Made by a program: the position numbers and the translations under genes
In this document: positions 10,616-22,019 of the stretch, piece after piece
Layout: every line of letters starts with the position of its first letter
Numbering within the stretch: the stretch's first letter is position 1
Assembly: GCA_928212115.1 (NCBI GenBank)
Contig: CAKMRJ010005412.1
Location: 249,808,147 to 249,872,146, forward strand
Source: Lactuca virosa
Lineage: Eukaryota; Streptophyta; Magnoliopsida; Asterales; Asteraceae
Reading direction: 5' to 3'
DNA length: 64,000 bases
The notes under the pieces: generated by a model
Told to the model about the DNA's origin: nothing
The model's input: only the letters and a program-made list of their open reading frames with translations
The model's database searches: none

Positions 10616-11291
10616 ACTGAATTGTAATATCACAAAACATAATGAACAGGATGTCCAACAAAGGGATCCGCCGACACCGGTTCTCCTTAGAGCCTCCAGA
10701 TCTAACATTGGTTTAGGTACAGGTCATGTGCCTCCAATAGTACGGGCCCAATACTACCTTCCACACCTACCTGTACCTTCCCCAAGGCTCTACCTCATGA
10801 CTCTAATTCGTCCCAGAAAAAAACATATCTTGCAGGCTACCGCATAGCTCAAATCCTAGGTTATCCTAAGATTTACTCCATCGATAACAAGCCATAACTC
10901 AGTCGTAACAGGTTGCCTTATGCATGAAAATTATACACAGACGAGGATCAAATAGACTTTCGAATAACAGACTCTACTGTAAGACCACAACCAGACAAGG
11001 AACAGGAAATAAGGCTAAATCAATCATTCTGAGGCTATAAAGGCCCTAACCATATACAATTTTGAAAGCATACACATAGCAAGTTTCATACGATTATCGT
11101 AACTCCAATATTAGTATAACATGGCTAACATATTGCAGAACTACTTACTTGGCTCAGCCTATCACGCGCATTGCACTCTCCTCTTTTCCATTTTAAGAAG
11201 TTTTTAACTTTTATTTTTGAAATTTTTTTTACCATTTCCGTAGTTTGAGTCCTGACATACCCGAGAGTGTGCCCGAATCCCTTAAACCAAG
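10616..11291 (-). promoter_or_regulatory. leader of element A with kissing-loop-like palindrome
   Basis: This stretch between the primer site and gag is non-coding. At 10737-10757 the minus strand reads GTAGTATTGGGCCCGTACTAT: a six-pair stem (one G-T) with the self-complementary GGGCCC in the loop, 121 bases upstream of the gag start. The same structure is at the same distance in elements B, C and F. Confidence 0.65.
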
Positions 11292-11303
11292 GCTCTGATA
11301 CCA
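11292..11303 (-). other. primer-binding site of element A
   Basis: On the minus strand it reads TGGTATCAGAGC, the canonical initiator tRNA-Met type primer site, three bases from the LTR end. Confidence 0.9.
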
Positions 11304-11306
11304 ACT

Positions 11307-13275
11307 TGTAACGACCCAAATTTTCAAATAAATTTTTCATTTTTAATTCACCAAACATTCCCATAAAATATGAAGTAACATTGACCATTGTTTTCAAAAT
11401 TCATAACATTAACATTTTATTTCAAACATCAAAGTGTCCCATCAAATCAAATGTCAGAGAGTGCATACCGCTCCATCAAGCCTTGCCCTTGCCCTTAGGC
11501 TCAGAAGTACCTGAAACAAGTCAACAAACTGTAAGCTAACGCTTAGTGAGTTCCCCAGAGCATACCCCGTATAACCGCATAATCATATAATCCATATCAA
11601 TCATATAAGCCATGCATAAAAACATATAAGGATGCCCAGGACACCCTCCAGGGTCTTACTCTAGGATGCCATGGGCACCCCCACTTGTTCTTACACCTAT
11701 GTGCCATGGGCACCCGCTATCGTCTTACTTGGAACGCCATGGGAACCCCCACATGGTCTTACAACCAAGTGCCATGGACACCCCCATGGTCTTTACCTGA
11801 AATGCCATGGGCACCCCATATGGTCTGACAACCAAGTGCAATGGGCACCCCCGTGGTCTTTCATGTAAATATCACAACAACAACTAGCATACCACATAAC
11901 ATATATCCAACTAGCATACCACCTAGCATATAACCACTAGTGTACCATATAACACCAAATGGGCCGGCCTTGGTGCCTTCGACCCATTAGTATGGTGAGG
12001 AGACTCACCTCTCAAGAATGCTGAACCGATAAGATAAGATCAGATAAGTCCCAACACGCAGCTCCAACTCAACTGCCTATAACCACCATGTGATTAACTT
12101 GTCTAAATCTTGAAATACCATAAATACCCTCATAGTCAAACTTGGTCAACCCTGGTCAAAGTCCAAGTCAATAGTCCATGTTGACCTCAACTCGTCGAGT
12201 GCATCTAGCAACTCCTCGAGTTCCTTCAGAGTCCAGAAAACTGGGACAATCCCTAGCCAACTTGTCGAGTCGTCACATCAACTCGACGAGTTCACTCAAT
12301 ATCCAGTAGACGGGGAAACCCGATTCAACTCGTCGGGTTGTCAGGGCAACTCGTCGAGTTTTCTCCCTGTTTGCTTATTCCGATGATACGTTGATTGCAG
12401 GGACTCTAGGGCTTAGAAATGAAACCTAAAGGTGTCTAGAAGGATTAAGTTTCCAACTTTATCCTCTAGAACCACTCCAAACGCTCTAAAGCTCTTAACA
12501 AACGCTGGAAAGCTTAAAGGATTAGCCATTTGGTTCAAGACTCTAGGGATCTAGAATCTCTCCTTTCCAGAAGATGTTCTAATCATCAAAACGTTCTAAA
12601 GATGAAGACTTTATGGACATGCATGTCCAATGCATGTCTTGAAGTCAAAATGGCCAAAGATGGAAAATATACCCTAAAATCCATGCATGGCATCCATGCT
12701 TGACCAAAAGCTAGATCTAGCCCACCATGGGACCATTTTTCCCCGGAGATTCATAAAGTTGCAAACTTTATGAACCCCATGCATGTAATCGACAAGAATG
12801 ATAGGAAATGAAGAGTAAACTCAATATCTAGTCATACTCTAAGATAAAAATAGAATCTTGAATGCTTACAATTGTCCACAAGATGGTCAAGCTCAAGAGT
12901 GAGGGCTTTGTTTGCTGTATCTTCTCCTTCTTCTCACTATCATCTTCTTCTTAAGCCCCAAAAGTCACTCTAGCTCACAATATGAGAGAAAATGGAGATT
13001 AGGGTTTATCACTAACGTTCTTAGGGTTTGGAGGCTGATGAAAGGTCAACCTCAAGGTTTTAAGGAGATTATATAGGGTACAAACCCTAAAATTTAGGGT
13101 TTTCCTTTATAGCGCCTACTCGTCGAGTTGGGCCTTCCAACTCGTCGAGCAGGTCATAAATCCCACGTCCCACAAATGATCTCTACTCGACGATTTGGAG
13201 CTCCCCAAATCGTCGAGTTCTAGTGTGAAACCTTAAAATTCTGAGAAGAAATTGATACCTGAAACGATCGTTACA
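11307..13275 (-). mobile_element. 5' LTR of gypsy element A
   Basis: A 1,969-bp LTR with TGTAAC/GTTACA ends, the same length class as 51943-53920. It contains several ACTCGTCGAGT-type palindromes (about 12190-12360 and 13120-13220), a TATA-like run (near 13065 on minus) and the GGGTCGAAGGCACCAAGG box (near 11975). It also has an array of CCATGGGCACCCCC hairpin units (11660-11870) and the GGGGAACTCACTAAGC box (near 11550). It cuts the LTR of element B, which resumes at 13276. Confidence 0.88.
11660..11870 (-). repeat. tandem hairpin array in LTR of element A
   Basis: Five to six units of about 40 bp each contain CCATGGG(N)CACCCC..CATGG. The CCATG/CATGG arms can fold. Equivalent arrays in other LTRs lie at 15360-15510, 22680-23010, 28500-28670 and 39090-39310. 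Confidence 0.75.
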
Positions 13276-15786
13276 TCGAAGATCGACTAAGCGTGGCCGA
13301 TGTGGCCTCTTCCTCTCCGGTAATGGCGTCATCCCTTACCACTCCCTTCGCTGTTCTGCTTCTTCATCCCGCCGTTTCCACCGCCACCCCGGCGGCTGTC
13401 CCGTTGCCAAATCCTTCCGTCCGTCGCATACCAACGAGAGTGGGTGGTTGCGTTGTGTTCACATTTGTGTGTGTATGTTGCTGCTATAAAACCCTCTTCT
13501 CTTATCCACTTCTTCTTTGAGATGCCAACCGCTCCTCCGACCGTCGCCGCCATGCGACTGTTGCCCTAACGACCTCCGACCACCACCTGCCACCTAGAGG
13601 GTGGCGGTGTTGTGTATGTTTTTCATGTATGTAAGTGTGTGTTTTAGTCGTGAGGTGTGCGTGAGTGCGTTTTTGGCTGGCCAAAAATGAGAAGAACCAC
13701 CATGGCAGCCAACCATGGTGGCTGCCGACGTTTTGCCTTTTTCTGCCGCCACCAGCCACCGTGTGAGGTGGCTGTGTGTGTAATATTGTATGAATGTGGG
13801 TGTTTTAGTGTGTGTATGTATGTAGAAGCTGTTATGTGTACATGGTTGTTGAATTTACACTCGAACCTCTGCCGACCACCATAGCCCGAGGTGGTAGTGG
13901 GAGGTGCCCGATTTATTAAATATTTAATTATCGAAACATCTAACCTTAGTCCGAGTGACACGAGTTTGGGGTTGAAAACCGTAATTAGGGTTTAGAAAAC
14001 CCTAATTTCAAGAAAACCCTAGTTTTTGGATTTTGTCGGGACCCGCATTAAAACTATTAATTAAACTAAAAATAATACTTAATAATTCTCTACAGTTAAC
14101 TTAATGCAATATTGGACTTACTGGATTAAGTCCTTAAGGGGTTAAGTGTGGAACACTAACCCTAATCGTCATTTTATGTGAAACCCTAATCGTTATTTCA
14201 TGTGAGGTGGTCACTGTTGCAAGTGACTATGACCTATGTTCGTGTATTGACTCAAGTATCTTTCTGTAGGTGTTTGGAAGTGAGTTGAAGTTGGTAGAGT
14301 TCATTGTTGCTACAGTGGTTATCTACATGCATATCGAGGTGAGTTTTGCCTCACTATACCCGTGGTTCTAAGGCACCAATGTTGTCCCACTAGTTTTGGT
14401 TATCTGCTAGTAGAGGGATCCCCTAGCGACTATATATAGTCATGTAGGATAGACTAAGGACTCTTGATCTAAGCTTTCTTACATGTTCCTTGTTTGGTTG
14501 TGGTTCTAGAGTAGGATCATCTGTCTGGGTGACTATCTCATCTCTGAGTATATACGACCATGCATTCCTTGGATTGTTGATATTTAGTATGTTGCTATGT
14601 TGTAGTGATCTGTTAGATCTGTGTTTTGGTATTGAGTATGCTGCTATGCTATAGTAATCTGATAGATTTGTGTTCTGGTATTGAGTAGGTTGCTATGCTG
14701 TAGTAATTTGATAGATCTGTGTTTTGGTATTCAGTATGTTGTTATGCTGTAGTAATATGATTGATTTGTGTTCTAGTATTGAGTATGTTGTTATGATGTA
14801 GTGATCTGTTAGATCTGTGTTCTAGTATCGAGTATGCTGCTATGCTGTAGTGATCAGTTAGATCCGTCTCCTGGTATTGAGTATGTTGCTTTGTGGTAAT
14901 AACCTCTAGAACTGTATGTTATCTGTGCTTGCTGGTTATCATCTATGGATTTCCCTTAGAGTCTGTCGGTGGTCATGTAGGATAGCCCGAGAACTCTTCT
15001 TCTAGGCTCTCTTGCATGTTCCTTTTTTGGTTGTGGCTCTAGAGTAGGACCATCTGTTCGGGTGGTTATCTCACCTCTGGTTACTTATGGTTATGCATTC
15101 TATGGGGAATAGTTGGTAGTGAGACTTTATGTTGTGAGAGGATTAGTAGGCAGTAGTGAGGTGCATGATTGTTGTTTTCCTGTATTATATGCCTACTTGA
15201 TCCTGATTGTTTATATGTCGACATATTGTGTTTGGATGGGTTGAGACTATCCTGATTTGTGTGGTAGGCCAAGATACTCGGTGTGGGCCGGTTGTAAGAC
15301 ATAGGTACAGAGGCTCGAGAGGAGCGGTAGGGTTTAGGCGGTAGGCCAACAAACCCTGGGTATTCCAACCCGGTGGTTTATTAGACCCGACATGTTAGTA
15401 TTCCAGCCCGAGGCTGATTGGGACAATATGCTTATGAGACGAGGGTATTCCATCCCGAGGATGACTGGACCCATCGTGGACATGCGTGGTATTCCAGCCC
15501 GAGGCTGATTGGGCCATGCATGAGTGTTTGTGTTTATGATTTGTTTTGTGTGGTGGTATTTTGGGGGAACTCACTAAGCTTTAGGCTTACAACTTTGGGT
15601 TATGTTTCAGAAACCTCTGATGATCGCAGGAATGCGAAGATTTGATCGTGCACCTCCTCGTGTTTTGTCTTATGATTTTAGGAAAACTCTGATATTAAAG
15701 ATATTTTGAAAACTATGTTGTAAATAAATATGGTTTCTGGTTGGCTTAAAAAGTTTAAATTTTTCATGAATTTTAAGGGTGTTACA
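13276..15786 (+). repeat. 5' LTR (3' part) of element B
   Basis: It ends GGGTGTTACA at 15786. It contains AGGTGAGT (14337), and two stem-loop modules with the TTCCTTGTTTGGTTGTGG apex (14486-14503; variant 15019-15036). Between them is a degenerate repeat of about 60 bp around TGATCTGTTAGATCTGTGTT (14580-14880). An array of CCAGCCCGAGGCTG-type hairpins (15360-15510) and the AACTCACTAAGC box (15566) follow. Open frames here, such as the one starting near 13293, are LTR sequence and not genes. Confidence 0.85.
14339..15610 (+). other. intron-like segment within LTR of element B
   Basis: The segment has an AG/GTGAGT donor and a GTTTCAG acceptor. An ACTCACTAAGC box sits about 40 bases before the acceptor, where a branch site would be. 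The same arrangement is at 22020-23089, 30737-31131 and 53151-53744. Confidence 0.4.
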
Positions 15787-16612
15787 AGTTGGTATCAAAT
15801 CCTTGGTTTGAGTGAATTGGAGGAAGACTCATGTGAATCCAGTCTCAAACTAAGGAAAAAGATTTTCAAAACAATTTTCAAATGGTTTTCAAAATAATCA
15901 AGGAGGATGAGATGTGTACTATCGGCCAACGCCAGTAAGTAGTCCCCAAATTACCACACGGTTATTTGAGATTATATTATGTTATGTTAGAATAACATGC
16001 TAGTGATAGGATAGAGATCCTCAGGAATTGTATGATAGAATTGTATGATATTTGATGCCTTATCTCTTGTAGAATACCTTATTGATTTTTGTATGACTCT
16101 TTCGTGTGTGAACTAACTATTGGGTGAATGCGCTAAGTCACATATTGCATGGGTTAAATGGTCTTAGGGTGGTGGATTTGGTCCTGCTGGGCAGCTCTTG
16201 TTTGAGTCCAACCGTTGTAGGATTGAATCCTTTAGCCTAAGATTGTTTAAGTTGTGTAGTATGTGACAGTGTTCATGCGATAGTTATCTGGCACCAATGG
16301 AGGGCCGTGTGGCAGTTGATGGTAGGATGAGTTTTGTGGGGTCAGCCGGTCAGTCACAATATGGGTAGCTTTCCTCTAGGAAATGAGGATAGAGTGCATG
16401 AATATGCTAGAGTGCAGTGTATTGTTAGTGTTTTTGTGATGATCCTCTGAGACAACTACGGCTAGGTGTGGAAGGTAGTATGGGCCCGTACTACTAAAAG
16501 CATAAGACTCGTACGTGTATCAGGGAAATCACAAACCCTAAGGTTTTGTTGGGAATTGGTTCCCCTGGTGTTATATGTGTTTTGTCTGAGATCTCCCTGG
16601 TTGATTTTCAGT
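15787..16612 (+). promoter_or_regulatory. primer site and leader of element B
   Basis: The primer site TGGTATCAAATC (15790-15801) is one to two changes from canonical. The leader is non-coding. At 16475-16494 it carries GTAGTATGGGCCCGTACTAC, a six-pair stem with GGGCCC in an eight-base loop, 118 bases before the gag ATG. GGGAA/TTCCC with a TTGG loop lies at about 16552-16566. TTTTCAG directly precedes the gag start and resembles a splice acceptor. Confidence 0.75.
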
Positions 16613-17650
16613 ATGGCGAGTACGAGACGATTTGAGGCAGGATCCGGATCAGGATCAGGAGCAGATGGCCAGGATAGGCCAGCTTTGGATGAGGAGCATG
16701 TCAGGGAGATCATTCGTGAGGAAGTTGTTTCTTTTGTGCGGGGGCAGATATCGAAGCTGGTTGAATCTGTCAAGGTCGCTATGATGGAATACTTTGATGA
16801 CCGATATGCTACACTTTCGGAAGTTGTTGTTGCTGCAGCCACTACAGCTGTTATTTCCATTAGGGCTCAGGGAGAGAGAAATTTTCAGTATCGGGACTTC
16901 GATCGTACGAAGCCCCTAGAGTTTGATGAAGTCTCGTACCCGATTGTGGCCCATGAGATGGTTGTCTGACGTGGAGGGTTGTTTCTTCACATGTTCTTGT
17001 CCAGATGACCAGAAATTCAAGTGCGCCCTGAACCTCCTCATGTTGGGAGCAAGAGATTGGTGGAGACTGGTGACTAGTTCTTATACTCCCGAGCAGAGGG
17101 TCGTGATGACTTGGGAACAATTCTCGGAGATGTTTCGTGCAAGCTAAGTTCCCCTGGTAGAGAGGGAGAGATTGGCCCAGGAAAACCTGGATCTAAGACA
17201 GACGACCGAGTCGGTGACGGAGATCACAAAGTGTTCAATAAGAGGGTTTTGTTCAGTCCTAATTTTGCTGCTTCAGAGCAAGCTCAGATGACTCGGTATT
17301 TTAGCACACTCAAGATGAACATTCGGCAGTTCGTGTCCACCCATCGCTATGGCTCTCTCAGTGAGCTTCAGGATGCCGTGTGGAGGCGAGAGATTGAGAT
17401 AGAGACCCATGTGAGGGATCAGTGTCACGCTCCGGATCAGTCCCAGCCTACAGTGAATCGGTTCAAGTCCACCAGCCATAGTTCAATATCAGTTGGAGGG
17501 AGGCACAAATCTTCTGCATGTCGCCACTGTGGCGAGGAGGGTCATTTTGGAAGAGACTGCAGGCGGAGTGTGCGAGTTTGTTTTAATTTCGGTCAAGAAG
17601 GCCACATTAGAGCTCATTATCCTTTTCTCAGAGAGGTGTTGGATCCTACA
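16613..17650 (+). pseudogene. gag of element B
   Basis: The ATG at 16613 gives MASTRRFEAGSGSGSG. Capsid-like residues include EEHVREIIREEVVSF, FQYRDFDRTKPLEF and, after a frameshift near 16960, WLSDVEGCFFTCSCPDDQKFKCALNLLMLGARDWW. A second frameshift near 17140 leads into FSTLKMNIRQFVST. Two zinc knuckles follow: CRHCGEEGHFGRDC (intact CCHC) and a degraded one (CFNFGQEGHIRAHYP). Gag packages element RNA in virus-like particles; this copy cannot make a full protein. Confidence 0.88.
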
Positions 17651-18555
17651 CCCTTAGCTTTGGCAGTTACCCGATGGTCGTCAGGGGACCGTCGGGGTCC
17701 CAAGGACCGATATTTGAGTTGGAAGTTCTTCTATTTAGCAATTGTGGTAGTATTGGTATTTATCTGTAGTTTCTGTTTGAGTTTCAATGTTCAGTTGTAA
17801 TTTTGGATGATCAGTTAAATGGAATTATCTTATTAGCTCTATTCTGATTGAATTCTTATTATGAATGGATTAATTATCTTTGTCCTCGATTGTAAGCGTG
17901 CTGGAATTTGGGAATGTTGTGTGGGTTTAGATTTTCCGATGTATGTGGATGTCAGTGGTTGGAATCAAGTGGTAGATTTCTAGTTAGTATGGGAATCAAA
18001 GGACTTTGGAGTTCTCAGATTCTAGAATATTTCAAGTGGGGGAGAGTGGAACCTCGTAGCAGGAAGATTGTGTGCCAAGATTTGGTTTCAGTTAGATTTC
18101 TCTAAGTTCCAGACTTCTGCGCAACTGGTAAACCTCCAGGTTTCACGACAAGTCATCGTCAGCTGTTGGATTTCCCCTTCGATTCGTATTAGTCTTAGTT
18201 GTGATAGTATATGTAGGACACTTGTTCTTCGACCTTAAGGTGTTAGGATCCCAAGTTGAGGGTTTACTTGTCTGTGATCGTCTGATTGGGGGGTGAGTCT
18301 GAGTGTTGATTGTGGATAACTTAGTTGGGCTGTCGAAGCCAAGCAGGAGTGTAGTCTAATTAATGTGCGACCAGTTAGTTTTCATTGTGGTAGTTCCCTC
18401 TTATGCGAGGTTGCGTGTCGGCGTTTGGCTGAGAAGCTCGAAGACCGATTGATTTCACGAATTTTCATTCACCTTGGTTGTTGTGGGCAAAGGCATCTTG
18501 AAGTAGAAGCAAGAGCTGATTTCGAGGACGAAATCAAATTTAAGTGGGGGATAAT
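17651..18555 (+). other. non-coding 3' interior and polypurine tract of element B
   Basis: No pol motif is present in any frame. Sequence similar to this segment occupies the same place in element C (25230-26107), so the pol-less structure is shared by the family and is not a private deletion. It ends with the purine-rich AAGTGGGGGATAAT (18542-18555) before the LTR start TGTAACATTCCG. Confidence 0.7.
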
Positions 18556-19228
18556 TGTAACATTCCGTTTAAAATAAAATGAATAAAATTAAATTAAATA
18601 AAATGAATAAATAAAAATAAAAATAAAATAAGTAAATAAATATAAATAAATAATAAGCCCTAAAACCCCAAGATATATTTTATACTTTATTTTATTTTAG
18701 CCCTAAATCCGTATAAATTTATCAGTGCTAGCGATAAGGAGTTAAATGATATAAATTCCAGAATTTGGGGTCTATATTGCAACATTAAATGATATAAATT
18801 CCAGGCATGAACGAAGGATGAGCTTCATACCTCTCTACTTGTTCTAGTCTAATGAAGGCCTTGGGTTCGAAGCAAGACCCAAACACGTTATTTTGGTTAG
18901 TGGATGAGGTTTCGACTCATGTCGAATCGAGCTTGACTTTATGGGTAGTTGGTAAGACCATGGGCTGGGCCCGTGGGGTTTAGTGGATGAATGGAAAGAT
19001 TACAGGCGGGACCATAGTATCTGATAGGGTGACTTTGTCTACTACATGAAAAGTTGTAGGACTATAAGGGGATCGCATCCTTCATTTGGTTGGGATTACG
19101 CTCGTTGTTGTCATTTTAGCTGCCTGAGAACAGGGAGGAGGTTTGGTAAGGCCTTATCGATGGATAGATTCGTATGGCTCCTGATTGTGGGCGAGGCTCG
19201 TAGTGTTATGATAGCTTGGGTGAGACCC

Positions 19229-19534
19229 GTAAATGGGGTGAGTTTGGAGCGAATCACCCTTGATCCAAACCCGTTTAAAAAAATAAAAACATGACCCGCT
19301 CCGCTCTAATAACCCTCAGGGTCTTGAATAGTCGAATCCATACCCGTATCCACCGGATCAATGAATACCGACCCATTAAGCCGACCCATTTATAATATTA
19401 AATTTTCATAATTTTTATGTGTTCCAAAAACTAATATTTCTCAAAAATATAAAATATCTACTTAAACAAGATATACATTAATTAATACTCAAAGTCCAAT
19501 ACAATAAAAATCACATTTTACTTGGGCATCGAGT

Positions 19535-19618
<84 letters not shown>

Positions 19619-19795
19619 GGGGCGGGTTATAAGTGGAGCGGATCGAGAATGGTCCATACTCGACCCATTTTTTAAAAGGGTAAACGGGTATGGATCGTAA
19701 ACGGGTAAACGAATCGAAAATTAAAATCCATACCCATAAAATTCTTACGGATTTGGAGCGAATCAGGGTCAAAACCCGCCCCATTGATAGGTCTA
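19229..19795 (-). mobile_element. candidate hAT-like non-autonomous DNA element
   Basis: The ends are related inverted sequences: left CCGTAAATGGGGTGAG, right (reverse complement) TAGACCTATCAATGGGGCGGG. Both flanks read GGTGAGACCC (19219-19228 and 19796-19805), compatible with an 8-bp target duplication. That motif also recurs nearby, which weakens the evidence. Inside is a (TA)n run at about 19537-19616 and short GACCCGC/GCGGGTC-rich arms. There is no transposase. Confidence 0.4.
19537..19616. repeat. (TA)n microsatellite
   Basis: About 80 bases of uninterrupted TA dinucleotide lie inside the hAT-like insertion. Confidence 0.97.
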
Positions 19796-22019
19796 GGTGA
19801 GACCCATGGGACATGCCTGTTTTTTTATGATAGCTTGGGTGAGACCTATGGGCCAGACATGTTTGCTTATGATAGCTGGGGTGAGACCCATGGGCGAGGC
19901 CTAATTGGTTATGTTATCTAGGGTGAACGGACCTTTCAAACTCTTGTAGCTATTCTTAGAGCATGTGGTATTATTGGTAAGTCCCGATGCAAGCGAGGGA
20001 ACGTTGGCTAGATCATGGTGATCTGCGATCTTAACATTTAGATGGATCAGATAGTGTCACAGTGTGTCGTGAAGCTGTAGCGTATGACTTATGAGGTTGG
20101 GACCTGGTAGTGTTTGGCATGGTTGGGGGGTTCTAGAGCAAGATAGGAGTATGAAAGCTCAGCAATAAGCATATTGGATTCGTGTGGCAGGTAGGCTAGG
20201 GTATCAATTATCAGTTAGACTACTGGTCGGCATCTCGTTGTGCGACCGTGCGTGAAGTTGTCGGTATTAGTAAGAGATCAAGTTTTCCCCGAGTGCATCT
20301 GTAACATTCCGTTTAATATAAGATAAAATTAATTAATTAATTAATTAATTAATAATAAACTCTAGAAACCCCGAGATGTATTTTATATTTTTATTTTATT
20401 TTTAGTCCTAAATCCGTAATAATTTATTAGTGTTACCCATAAGGAGTTAAATGTTATAATTTTTGGAATTTGGGATATACATTGTAACATTTAGAATTAA
20501 AATGTAAGGAATTTCGTGGAGAACGGGCTGTTTGGTAATTATGGGGATTAATTTGAAAAGAAGGGAGGATGGAGGGACTGAAATTGTTAAAATGTTTTCA
20601 AGTTTGAAGTGGGAGATGGGGACTTAAACCCGTCAACCCACCCTTCCCCTCGTCACACACTCACCCGAAAACCTTAACCCTATTCTTGTTAAGCAACCGC
20701 CACCTTATCTCCTTTTACTTCTAGCCTCAGTCGTACCTCCTTGTTGCTGTATCGTGAACCGTCGAGCACTCCGCAACTGCACCCCCTGCCACTGAAAACG
20801 AAGGTTGCCATTGGATGTCATGATAGCAGGCGATTGGAAGAAGAAAGGAGTGACTGTTGAAGCTGTTGTTCCGGTTAGAGATCGTACACCTCCCACCCCT
20901 TCTCCGTCTTTTTCTGCTGCTACATCGCCGCTACCGCAGCGACGGTTGTTTCGTTGTCGCCATATCGTCCAACTTCCACACGCCACCGCGAGGATGGCTG
21001 AGTTTGGGTGTGTATTTCCATGTTGGATGCTCGTGTGTCGATGTGTGTTCTTGTCTCCGTCAATGTCGCATGTGTGGGTACATTTTTGTTGGCTGGAAAA
21101 CAAAAGGACCACCATGGCAGCCAACCATGGTAGCTGGCGCCTGTTTGTTGCCTTTTCTGCCACCACCAGCCACCGTGTCAGGTGGATGTGTGTGTGTGAG
21201 CGTATTATAAATGTGTAAGGTTATATGGACATTCTTGGCCAGAAATTGAAAAAAAAAACCGCCACCACCACCGTGAGGTGGTAGCTGCCGCCTTCTGTCG
21301 CCGTCTGTCACCATCTTGGTGGCTGTATTAGGCATTTTTCCTTGTTCTTTTTGTGCTAGTGTGTGTGTGATGTAGGAATTTTTATGTGTGCTTGGATTGT
21401 TGGAATCATCACTAGAAACTAACACCGCCACCATCGTGTGCGGGTGGCTACCGTCTCAGACCGCCAACCACCACTGCCCGAGGTGGCAGTCGGTGGTGCG
21501 CGACTTATTAGACAATAAATTACCTAAACATCTAATGTTAGTCCGAGTGGCACGCGTTTGGGCTGGAAACCCTAGTCAGGGTTTAGAAAACCCTAATGTC
21601 AAGAAAGTCCTAATTTTGGAGTTGGTTGGGGGCCACGTTAAAACTGTTAATTAAACTTTAAATAATACATTATAATGTCGTACGATTAACTTAATGCAAT
21701 ATTGGAATTAACGAATTAATAATTTAAGGGGTTAAGTGTGGAACACTAACCCTACTTATCATTTTATGTGGAAACCCTAGAATCGGGGAGCTCTACCCTT
21801 AGGTGATTAGGTCCTTAATGGGTTAAGTGTTCTCACTTAACCCTAATCGTCATATTATGTGAAACCCTAATCGTCATTTCATGTGAGGTGGTCACTATTA
21901 CAAGTGAGTATGACATGTGATCGGGTATTGACTCAAGTAGCTTCCTATAGGTGATTGGAAGTGAGTTGAAGCTGGTAGAGTCTTTCATTGCTACGGTGGT
22001 TATCTACGCGCATATCGAG

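Larger units (their letters stand above)
13276..18800 (+). mobile_element. gag-only gypsy element B, interrupted at both ends
   Basis: A 5' LTR fragment (13276-15786) is followed by the primer site, leader, decayed gag, a non-coding 3' region, polypurine tract (18537-18555) and about 245 bp of 3' LTR (18556-18800). Compared with the 2,996-bp LTR of element C, the missing first part is close to 485 bp. This fits element A having inserted into this LTR, with the remainder outside the window. No protease, RT, RNase H or integrase is visible in its 2.8-kb interior. Confidence 0.8.
18556..20299 (+). other. 3' LTR start of element B, then unclassified element K sequence
   Basis: The first 245 bases match the LTR start of element C and then lose similarity near 18800. 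The rest is non-coding. From 18940 to 19910 it has repeats of GGTGAGACCCATGGG, which resemble LTR hairpin units, interrupted by the hAT-like insertion at 19229-19795. The last five bases, GCATC (20295-20299), are the left target duplication of element C. The pre-insertion sequence continues at 28940. Confidence 0.5.

Noticed and set aside
13293..13961. Frames that look like alanine- or proline-rich plant protein N-termini
   Set aside because: They lie inside the LTR of element B and recur with frame breaks in the LTRs of C (20705-21434, 26493-27231).
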